A DNA stretch of 64,000 nt, from the NCBI GenBank assembly GCA_934047225.1, contig OW203988.1, positions 5,676,229 to 5,740,228 on the forward strand, written 5' to 3'. The DNA is from Ypsolopha sequella. Taxonomy: Eukaryota; Arthropoda; Insecta; Lepidoptera; Ypsolophidae. The notes beneath the pieces were generated by a model. The model was not told where the DNA came from. It saw only the letters and a list, made by a program, of their open reading frames with translations, and did not search any database. Below, piece after piece: positions 55,801 to 64,000 of the stretch. The first letter of the stretch is position 1. Each line of letters opens with the position of its first letter. The position numbers were made by a program, and so were the translations under genes.

Positions 55801-56527
55801 ATGTGCAACGGTTTATTGTTTGTTTTGCAAGTGTAAAAATGTGTTGTTATCTGCAAAGTATCTATTAGCAGTAATAACAAAGCGAATGCTTATTGTAAAA
55901 ACGTGATTTTTTGGTCGGTAACATTTTTTGGTCGGTAACATTTTTTGAGTGACACAAAAAAAAAGGAGATAAGTACTTAGTTGTTTAATTAAAATTTTAT
56001 TCTAAAAAAGAAGAAATATTTGTTTTCTATTGTTAATGAAGTAACATTTTTAGGGTTCTATAAAAACATCCCGTGTAGTGGTGATTCGGTGGTGTAAATT
56101 TGGTATGAAAATGCCGTTTTTTTTGACCCCGGGATAAATACAAAGTTGTTCAATGACGTAACACTGAAAATATTTGTATATTTTATTCGCAGTAGGTTGA
56201 GTTGCTGTGTATTGATCTAGAGGTCCTTGTGAAATTCGACATTTTTGAATTTCGAATACGTCGCATCGTCGTTCGATTTGGGAAATTGAATTTCTACATA
56301 TACATACCTTGTTCCTTAATTTAAGGTACCATCTCCAGCGTTTTTACATATTTATCATTGAATAGCTATAGTACGCTTTGCGCTTAAGGCGATATGTAAA
56401 AGTTTTAGCGTCCCTGTCACTCCATATGCGAAAAAACCCTCGGTGCGAGAGGGACGGATTCGTGGAAGAGTAGCAAAAATTCGGTTTTTTATTAATATAA
56501 AATGCACTAAAGTTGCTATCAAAATTT
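55801..56527. other. Intergenic, nothing recognised
   Basis: TTTTTGGTCGGTAACA is duplicated in tandem at about 55908-55940. No gene. Confidence 0.35.
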
Positions 56528-56745
56528 CGTTTAACCAGGTCCTAGATACCGCTAAAACCCATCTAATAAAATATAATTGCAGTCCATATGTTATTCTATA
56601 TTGTCAAACCAGGAGAAATGGTGTTGAAAAGGGCCTCATTTCAATAAATATTTCTATCGAGCCGAATTTCTCCAATCGCGTTTCTGTTTTAACAGATCCC
56701 TAGAAAAAGTTTTCAAAAATAATATACTATTTTATCAAAATAATA
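56528..56745. repeat. Dispersed repeat, family I, second copy
   Basis: Inverse of 46497-46690. It extends slightly further at both ends. Confidence 0.7.
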
Positions 56746-57684
56746 CATTATTTACTTAAGTAGATATGCAAGTTCTTAAAGTGTCGATATTTTTTCCGTA
56801 GCGCCTTAACTACAAAAACATGAAAAAAAAAATGTTTTTCACCCTTTTCTCGTCAATGCAGTCCCTTTATAATATCCCTTTATAATAGGGATAAAATTCA
56901 GAACTAATCACATTAGCAGACGTGTGTGGTTTATAAAAATGAAGAGAACCATCTGATGTTTTATCTTAAATTTATTGTTTTTATTTATTTATTTAAACTT
57001 ATTTTTTTATTTTTCATAAATAATACTAATACTGAACTATTGTCGTCAATTGCCACATACCAAACAGTTTTTCAATTTTTAACTTCTACACAAGAAAAAC
57101 AAAGTTAAGTTACGCACTTTGCCCTAAGCGGCTGACGTTTAACCTTAATATTAAAATGTTCAAGCAAATCACATTTGCGATTGTATGTTTTATAGCAAAA
57201 TATATCGCTTTGGATACTCTACATATTATGACGGTGCAAACTAGAAAGAGGTCGCAGGTTCGAATCTTGGCGCGCAGTTTTTTTATATTTGTCTTACTTG
57301 AAATCTGTTTCTAATTGGTCTTTTCTGGTTTGTAATGCACTCTAATAATATTTAGATCACATCTGCATTGACGGAACCCGTACTACATTGTATGGCGTAC
57401 GCTTTACAGACGTGTAGTTTCTAATACAAGAAGAAAAGATGATTATTTATCTTTGATACTCATATCAGTGTATATCGTCACGACATAGTTATGTCCCTGA
57501 GGGAGTGTCAGAGATGTTTATTCTTCATTATTTATTGTGCACATAAATATCATAACAGTTATTGCACTTGGAAATAACATGTACATACATAGGTGACCTT
57601 TTCTCTTAAGCTGAGATTTCTTCCAACAAATAAATATCAATAAAATATATCATAATAAACGTAGACACTATAACCTACATAACA
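56746..57684. other. Intergenic with a SINE head fragment
   Basis: AAGAGGTCGCAGGTTCGAAT at 57246-57265 has a box-B-like GGTTCGAATCT, probably a SINE remnant. The 60-codon frame at 56926-57108 is hydrophobic and AT-rich, with no support. Confidence 0.4.
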
Positions 57685-57913
57685 CAGTGGCGTGCATAGA
57701 ACTTTTTTCCGGAAAAGCAATCAGAAGGTCAAGTTTGACAGCAAAAAAAATATGGAAAATTTAAATAACACTTTGAAAAAAGAAAGTTTGTATGAGTGAA
57801 CATTTTCATACCAACTTTTTTTTTTCAGTGTTATTTAATTTTTTCATGTTTTTTTATTGTCAAACTTGACCTTCTGGTAGCTTTTCCGGAAAAACGTTCT
57901 ATGCACGCCACTG
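57685..57913. mobile_element. hAT-type MITE, 229 bp
   Basis: CAGTGGCGTGCATAGAAC and GTTCTATGCACGCCACTG termini, inner arms AGAAGGTCAAGTTTGAC and complement. Flanking octamers ACATAACA and TCATAACA match at 7 of 8. Confidence 0.82.
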
Positions 57914-58649
57914 TCATAACATAACATAGTATTAAATACTCGTAAAATAAAATAAATATAATAGGTATTCGTATATTCGTGGTTTGAAATGAATCATAAA
58001 AAGAGACAAAATTGGGATAAGCCCCCCAGTATTAAGTCATCTATGTGTGTGTTTGGTGAAAAGTGATAAAAAGAATAATAAATGTATAAAGTGTCCTAAA
58101 TTCCTATTATTGAGTAGAAGATAAGACTAAAGATCCCGATAGAAGGCAAGCCCTTCTATCGGTTCGCGGCACGTTTTTTAAAGTGAAAGGTATTTATTTG
58201 CCACAAAAAATAAACACACACGCACAGAGAAAAAAAATTAAATAAAGTGGCAAAAAGGGCCAAACTCAGCAAATGCTGCTAGTTGCAAGCAACTGACAGC
58301 GCTGGTTTTCAGTTTGTCCCATTTTTTACAAATAACACAAACATTACATATTCCTTCCTTGCAGGTAGGTTTAAAATTTAACTACAATGTTTCTATCAAA
58401 TTAGAAGTAATTTGAAATTATTAATTTAAATTTTACAAATTGATGCAATAAATTATTAATATTCACGAATTAGAACAATTTACATCATACATTACAATAG
58501 ATTACATGAGAAAAAAAAAAAAGTTATAAAAAAAATAATAATACAGAAATATAATTAGTTTTTTACTATTCAGGACATAAATAAGATTAACACAAGCTAT
58601 TTAATACAATTTTTGATACTATTTTTGCGCATTTAATAAAATACATTTA
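57914..58649. other. Intergenic; small hairpin
   Basis: CCGATAGAAGGCAAGCCCTTCTATCGG region near 58137 folds with a stem of about 11 bp. Otherwise nothing. Confidence 0.4.
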
Positions 58650-58787
58650 AAATGTTTAACCGCTCGGCGAAAGTGGTGGGGGACATAATAAAATCCGAAA
58701 AACTCATAGTCGTCTGCTCGACCCCGGGCATTCGAACCCGGGTCCTAAGATTGAGAACCAAGCGTCTTACCGACTGAGCTACTAGAC
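58650..58787 (-). mobile_element. tRNA-derived SINE, copy 5
   Basis: On the minus strand: box A TAGCTCAGTCGG, a CGCTTGGTTCTCAATCTTAG anticodon-region match to copy 1, and box B GGGTTCGAATGCC with a good T-arm. The acceptor ends do not pair. Confidence 0.65.
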
Positions 58788-58796
58788 TACTAGTTG

Positions 58797-58850
58797 ATAA
58801 TACATACATACATATACTCACGCTGTCTCCCAGAGAGGTAGGCAGAGATC
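58797..58850 (-). mobile_element. LINE family J tail fragment
   Basis: TATACTCACGCTGTCTCCCA and GAGAGGTAGGCAGAGATCTA match the 3' end of 55494-55800 in inverse. Confidence 0.55.
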
Positions 58851-59669
58851 TAGTTGATAATAGTTCAAGATAACGCCCGTAACGTAGAAAGAAACCACTT
58901 ACGTGGTTATGTTCTACAATTTGGTACAGGCTAGAATTGGGCAGATAAGAGATGAGATGTTTGCCGCTGACTCACGGTAGGGAAAATCTCGGAAAATTAT
59001 GTCAGGTTTTATTACGATATATGCTCCACATTTTAGAGGTTATGTGTGTTTATTTGGGTTTATCTCTTGTCTCCACTGTGGCAATTCCAAGTAGAATGAC
59101 CCGAGATTGAGCACCTTATTTTGCATCAAGTAGAACTGAACTCTATGACTTTTTATTATTGTTTAAAATAGCGTGCTTTGAGCCGTAGCTGTTACGACAA
59201 CCGAAATATTGCGCGCTCTTGAAAAACTGCGTTTTTATTTAATACTCGTAACTCGGCTTCTAAATGAAATAAAAACACGATTTGTTCAAAACAATTATAA
59301 AGAAACAACCAACTTCATCCTGAAGTCGATATCGAGAGAAAATCAATATACACTCTAAAATTTGTAAAATGAAGGTTTACAAATACGTTTTAAAAAAAGG
59401 TTAACAGTAAATATAGAATCAATTGACGTGAGATTTGTTCAATCTTACTTAATAAACAATAGAAGACCATAAAGTTGGTTTCCAGATTATTGAAACCTTA
59501 GAATAAGGATTATTCTCAGATTGCAACAAAATCATCCAGTGTCATTTCATATCTATTTGCCTCATCTTTCCCCTTACGTTTGCTAAAACCATATACGCGT
59601 TGGTAAAACTGAAAAACTTTTCCAATGACATATTACTGCGCAAATACACATGCAAATACATATATTTGT
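58851..59669. other. Intergenic; family F repeat at 59105-59275
   Basis: 59105-59275 matches 30411-30595 (TTTTGCATCAA, GCTTTGAGCCGTAGCTGTTA). The remainder shows nothing. Confidence 0.5.
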
Positions 59670-59919
59670 TACATACATACTTTTACCCACGCAAATACTA
59701 CAGATTTCCATATACTACGATCCTGAGACACTTCTTTCACCTATTCCACATCCATCGATCTAGTCATACAAGCTCTTTTATTGCGGTTGCTTTGACTTTG
59801 CTCTTCTGTATGTCGCGAATTTGGTGGGCATGCGTCCTTCTAGTGTGGCCCGGTCGATTTTATTTTCCACTTGCGCATTTCTTTCTTTCGTCACTTTAAT
59901 TCCATTCATCTTTTCTATA
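59670..59919 (-). mobile_element. LINE family J tail, degraded copy
   Basis: TTACCCACGCAAATACTACA, CCACATCCATCGATCTAGTC and TTCCACTTGCGCATTTCTTT are inverse to 55500-55790. Cut at 59919 by a mariner-type MITE. Confidence 0.6.
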
Positions 59920-60180
59920 CAAGGTGACTTTTTGATCATCGTCCAAATTTATACTGGTGGCTTGGTAAGTGATCAGTATCATGGATCAATAACAATTTTT
60001 GTAAAATACGTAAAATGAAATTTCGACTCCCCATAGTGATTCACTCGGAACTGGAAGTGAATTTCTATGGGAAGCCGAAATTAAATTTTACTAATTTCAC
60101 AAAAATTGTTGTTGATCCAAGATACTGATCACTTATCAAGCCTCTAGTATGCATTTGGACAATGATCAAAAGTCACCTTG
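59920..60180. mobile_element. Mariner-type MITE, 261 bp
   Basis: CAAGGTGACTTTTTGATCAT at the left and ATGATCAAAAGTCACCTTG at the right, with inner arms continuing (TGATCAGTATC, AACAATTTTTGTAAAAT). TA (indeed TATA) on both flanks. Almost the whole length folds back. Confidence 0.8.
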
Positions 60181-60269
60181 TATATGCCCAAACCCCCAAA
60201 TCATTACTTTTTCTATTCTAGTCAATACATACATCTTCGTTATTTATAAAAATGGTTATTAATTAATAA

Positions 60270-60566
60270 AAAACCGGCCAAGTGCGAGTCGGACTCGCGC
60301 ACGAAGGGTTCCGTACCATTATCTATAAAAACGGCAAAAAAACATGTCTATTGTATGGAAGCCCCCTTAAATATTTATTTAATTCTGTTTTTCAGTATTT
60401 GTTGTTATAGCGGCAACAGAAACACATCATCTGTGAAAATTTCAACTGTCTAACTATCACGGTTCGTGAGATACAGCCTGGTGACAGACGGACAGACAGA
60501 CGGACAGTGGAGTCTTAGTAATAGGGTCCTGTTAGATACCCTTTGGGTACGGAACCCTAAAAATGA
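60270..60566 (-). mobile_element. GGGTTCCGTA family, complete copy
   Basis: On the minus strand it runs from TTTTTAGGGTTCCGTACCCA to GCGAGTCCGACTCGCACTTG with GCCGGTTTTT, about 297 bp. This copy defines the ends of the fragments at 46293, 46692 and 50174. The short hairpin GCGAGTC-GACTCGC sits at its 3' end. Confidence 0.78.
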
Positions 60567-61115
60567 TTATCGAATGGTCTAATGTTGATAAGTTTGTCAA
60601 GAAAAAAAAAAGACAAAAAAAAGGGCGGTCAATAAAATAAATTGGGTTTCGGTTTTGTCACTGATAGCTTTTCATGTCCATTTTGTATGTCACTAACGGT
60701 TTTTCATCCGACAGACCAATTATTTTTTGTTTTTAGAGTTCCGTTTCTAAAGGGTTGTATACGTATATATGTATTATGGTAAGAATCGATTGTTTGTATG
60801 TCCATTTATGTCACAGCTCCATAACTTTTTTAACATGTACTTATATGGCGCAGCAATTTTGAAATCAAACCAAAAACTGTTAAAACTATCAATAAAATAA
60901 ATCTGATGTACCTAAAAATAAGGATTTCAGATATTTTTGTAAAAATAACCTGATAAATATTGCGGTGAACACAATTTGAAAAAAAAAAAGGTCAATCTTT
61001 AACGTGAATGGTAAGTAAGAACTTGTAAAATACATCAACATAGGTACCTCATCAAATTTTAGCACGGAACGATTTCGCGTGCCTTTCTACAACTACACTA
61101 TTTACCAATTTTTAG
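60567..61115. other. Degraded relative of the GGGTTCCGT family
   Basis: Around 60735 AGAGTTCCGTTTCTAAAGGG opens a decayed copy. The rest is AT-rich. Confidence 0.4.
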
Positions 61116-61333
61116 GGTTCCGTACCTCAAAATAAAAAAAACGGATCCCTTGGAGGATCACTGTTGTCCGTCTGTCTGTCTGCCTGTCCGGTTGTCATAA
61201 CCCTTTTTCTCAGGTCCTGTGACTAAATATCATGCTTCTGTAAAAAAAATCCGCCCATAATTGCAAGTGGAATAAGTTTGTGTTTGCACGGAACCCTCAA
61301 GGCACGAGTCCTATTCGCACTTGGCCTGTTTTT
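61116..61333 (+). mobile_element. GGGTTCCGTA family, divergent copy
   Basis: TTTTTAGGGTTCCGTACCTC start, TGTCCGTCTGTCTGTC tract, end GGAACCCTCAAGGCACGAGT with TCGCACTTGGCC. Confidence 0.65.
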
Positions 61334-61499
61334 TTTTTTCTATTGTAGCAGTAAATGCATTGGATGTGACCGGTGCGGCCAAGAACAGCTCTCGGGCGGC
61401 TGGTGAAGCGTGACGTCGATGCAACGGTCCGTATGGCTCTTGTCGACTGATACATATTTAACTGTTCCATTTACTGTATTTACGGAGAATTGTATAGGT

Positions 61500-61685
61500 A
61501 TATGGAACAGACTGGTGACGGGCAGCGGCGTCAATGGTGCGAGGGTTCCGGCTCCGCGCTCACCAACCCGCCTGCCCAGCGTGTGTGAGTATGGGCAACT
61601 CTTCCAGGATGACCGCCGGGAGTAGCAAAGTCCTGGAAAGGCTTATGTCCAGCAGTGGACGAACTAGGCTAATGGATGGATGGTA
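61500..61685 (+). mobile_element. Non-LTR retrotransposon 3' end
   Basis: Close match to 55275-55480, ending CTAATGGATGGATGG. Confidence 0.65.
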
Positions 61686-61702
61686 TAGGTATACTTGTTA
61701 TT

Positions 61703-62357
61703 AATGTGTCTTTCTTTATACTTTATTAAACACAAAAAAAAAAACAATAAATTAGAAGATTATGTTAAGTACATAATACTTGTTATTAACGGGACACCTG
61801 ACGCTAGAACATCCACAACACCAGGTTTTCAAGGGTTCATTTTAAGAAACTAGGTCTCTCCTCATATTGAAGAAAATATTTTTGATTTATCGATCTTTTA
61901 TCTAGGGATTCCACCTATAAACAATGTTTTAAGATTTATACTTTGGTCAAAAAAAACGTTTTCCACCCTTTTTTTTTGTTTTCAAACGTTCGTTTCAAAG
62001 ACGCGGTTAAGAGATCAACTTGATTTTTTTTTTAAATAGGCAATAGAAATATGAAGGGACGTTACCTAAATCCAATATTTTTTTTCCTACAAAATATTTC
62101 AGTATTAGCTAAAAACACACCAATTTGATGTTTCGCTGCGTGATCACTAGTATTACGCGTCCAAGAACAAGAGGCCAAAGAACCAACATATAATCCCCTC
62201 TATGAAAAGCAAATAAGGTCTTTTTCATTAAACTTATTGTGCTGGACGGGTAATAAAAAAAGTTGCTAGGGTATACCATCCTCTTAATGTGTCTTTCTTT
62301 ATATTTTATTGAACACAAAAAGAAGCATTAAATTAGAAGATATGTTAAGTACATAGG
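61703..62357. repeat. Family G repeat between two 70-bp direct repeats
   Basis: TGTGTCTTTCTTTATA, then AATTAGAAGAT and ATGTTAAGTACATA, occurs at 61705-61776 and again at 62288-62357. Family G (61867-62286) lies between. Looks like a partial duplication or insertion footprint. Confidence 0.55.
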
Positions 62358-62639
62358 CGGGCTTATCTCTGAAAAGTATTTTTTTCTAGCAAAACTTAGC
62401 GGGAAAGAGATTAAAAAAGAAAATAGTAATCATATGTGTCGTATCTATTATAAAAGATATGACCTGAAGAAAATATTACAAAATTCTACTAAATTATTAA
62501 TACGTAATAATGTTCCTATCGTACGATACCTAACAATATATATACATAAATTTGCATACATACATATTTGTGTTTTGCTGTCGTAAATAGAGCGATGTTT
62601 GTTTCGTGTATGTACAAAAATACGTATTTTCATATATGT
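62358..62639. other. Intergenic, nothing recognised
   Basis: No supported feature. Confidence 0.35.
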
Positions 62640-62875
62640 TTTGGGTTATAGAGAGAATGAGTGGAAGCAGAGTGTCGAAAGAAATAATTATTAAATAAAT
62701 ATTATTAATAAATTAATTATATGATGCGCTAGTGGAAGGTAAATTTCGACCGGGCCTCTAGAAGGACGTATGCAGAAAAAATCGGCGACATACATTGATG
62801 GATGTGGAAGATGCGAAAGAGGTGTGTCAGGATCGTAGCAGATACTTCTAGGAGACGGGCGTGAGTAAATATATG
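62640..62875 (+). mobile_element. LINE family J tail with AT-rich insert
   Basis: AGAGAGAATGAGTGGAAGCA, TAGAAGGACGTATGCAGAAA and TCGGCGACATA, then a gap, then GATGGATGTGGAAGATGCGA. An AT-rich ATTATTAAATAAATATT stretch interrupts it at 62688-62720. Confidence 0.55.
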
Positions 62876-63257
62876 TATGCAGAGTATTTTTTCAACATAC
62901 ATGGTACTCGTTTCACATGTAAAGTGAAATTGAGAGATAATCTTGCTCATGCACAGATGCAGGCTACGTGATGATTCCATCTCTACATTGTCATACAATA
63001 GGTTATTTTTAAAAGCTCTTAAAGTATTGGAAATTAAGTGCACAATCGTGTGCCGCATGCATTGTGTATGGTAATAACTAATAAGTATCTAGGCGTGGGC
63101 TACTTTCACATGAGCATTATGGCAATTATTGTAAAATGTGTAATTTTAAATTAGACGTTTATCTAATTAGAGAGTTTTACGTTTATGAACGTATCTTATT
63201 TAGCCAATACTCGTAAATTGTTTGTCTATGCCCTCGGCCGCTATTTTCCGACCTTTT
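62876..63257. other. Intergenic, nothing recognised
   Basis: No supported feature. Confidence 0.35.
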
Positions 63258-64000
63258 TAGGGTACCGTACCTACAAGGTACAAAAGGAACGTTTATGGTA
63301 GACTCCGTTGTCCGTCCGTCTGTCCGTCCGTATGTCACAGCCTCATAACTTTAGCACTGTTAAAGATAAATACATGAAATTTGGTACAAAAATAGCATTA
63401 ATTTGTCCACATATCACGGTGTAAAAAAATATGAAAAATTTGAAATTATTCAAAATATTTCCAAAACAAAAGTGAGATTAATAAAAGATATTATCCTGAA
63501 AATACAATATGGGTATTAAATTGTAGATATTAAAAAGTTAATTGTAAAAATATATACTTTTACTATATTTACTGGCACTGGTTTCGAGAAATCTTTAAAA
63601 AACACAAAATATGTATGTCCCTATGTCCCCCCCATAAAAATAAATGAAATACTAGTAAAATAAATGAAAAAAATATTTTATAAAAATACAATATGTATAT
63701 CAAATTGTAGGTATTAAAAAGCTATATGTAAATATATATAGTTTGGCTATATTTAATTGCATCTATTTCGAGTAATCCTTGAAAAACCATAAAAAAAATT
63801 ATGTCCGGGGGGACATATTAAAAAATTATTTATAATTTAATAATAAAAAAAATCTTATCTCCAAAACTGGTGGACCAAAAAATATGAAAAAATCATGGTA
63901 ATATGTGTTTACGTAAATATTACAGGAAAAATAAAGCGGTTGAGAAATTCACGAAAAAAAATGACAAAATTAAATGTATCATCCACAATACGGAACCCTA
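63258..64000 (+). mobile_element. Family C repeat, GGGTACCGTA-bounded, full-looking copy
   Basis: Starts TTTTTAGGGTACCGTACCTA, continues with the blocks shared with 13335-13888 and 14640-14765, and reaches ATACGGAACCCTA at the window edge. It therefore has the same kind of inverted GGGTTCCGTA tips as the shorter family, with an AT-rich interior about 700 bp long. Confidence 0.65.

Noticed and set aside
58715..58787. Possible minus-strand tRNA gene
   Set aside because: Same reasoning: a good T-arm, no acceptor pairing, and a body shared with other SINE copies.
1..64000. CRISPR arrays, operons, Shine-Dalgarno sites
   Set aside because: The direct repeats found are dispersed transposons or microsatellites, and the genes are intron-containing eukaryotic ones.

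Overview
The window looks like nuclear DNA of an insect, most likely a moth or butterfly. It is AT-rich, its protein genes are split by GT-AG introns, and about half of it is recognisable transposon debris. The debris includes Helitrons with the TC...CTAG ends and A^T insertion sites typical of lepidopteran Lep1-type elements, tRNA-headed SINEs, non-LTR retrotransposon tails and many short fold-back MITEs. No prokaryotic feature, CRISPR array or genuine tRNA/rRNA gene was seen.

Only two protein genes are well supported, both on the minus strand. (1) 1028-3990 carries the first four coding exons of the phospholipase A2-activating protein gene (PLAA/Plap, ubiquitin-binding WD40 cofactor of p97). 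The splice phases join perfectly, and the rest of the gene lies off the left edge. (2) 23650-29518 carries the last two exons (about 1,820 codons) of a very large, mostly disordered Ser/Lys/Glu/Asn-rich protein that I do not recognise. Its upstream exon(s) are missing. An ATG exon at 38425-38506 is a candidate start, but its splice phase does not fit directly. A 69-codon ORF at 17227-17436 with its own poly(A) signal may be a small gene.

Layout: 1-4000 PLAA, with three fold-back element copies or remnants in its introns. 4200-5740 is a TIR-flanked block holding a THAP zinc-finger remnant (P-element-like). 5813-9076 is a complete 3.26-kb hAT element with a perfect 8-bp target duplication and a broken transposase. 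9-23 kb is intergenic with nested MITEs, a piggyBac-type MITE, SINEs and two LINE C-terminal fragments. 23.4-29.5 kb is the large gene. 29.5-38.5 kb is its probable 5' side, with a cluster of long hairpins. 38.5-64 kb is repeat-rich intergenic DNA: hAT, mariner-type and Harbinger-type MITEs, Helitrons, LINE tails and a GGGTTCCGTA-bounded dispersed family.

Several mobile-element calls rest on target-site duplications I could read directly: hAT GTGATGAT, ATTGGGTA and TGTGTGAC; Harbinger TAA; piggyBac TTAA; mariner TA; Helitron A^T. A Harbinger-type MITE present twice in opposite orientation differs by one base in 127, which implies recent activity. No new multi-gene system is visible. The most novel items are the large orphan protein with a Cys-rich cluster, the small 17-kb ORF, and several unusually perfect palindromes.
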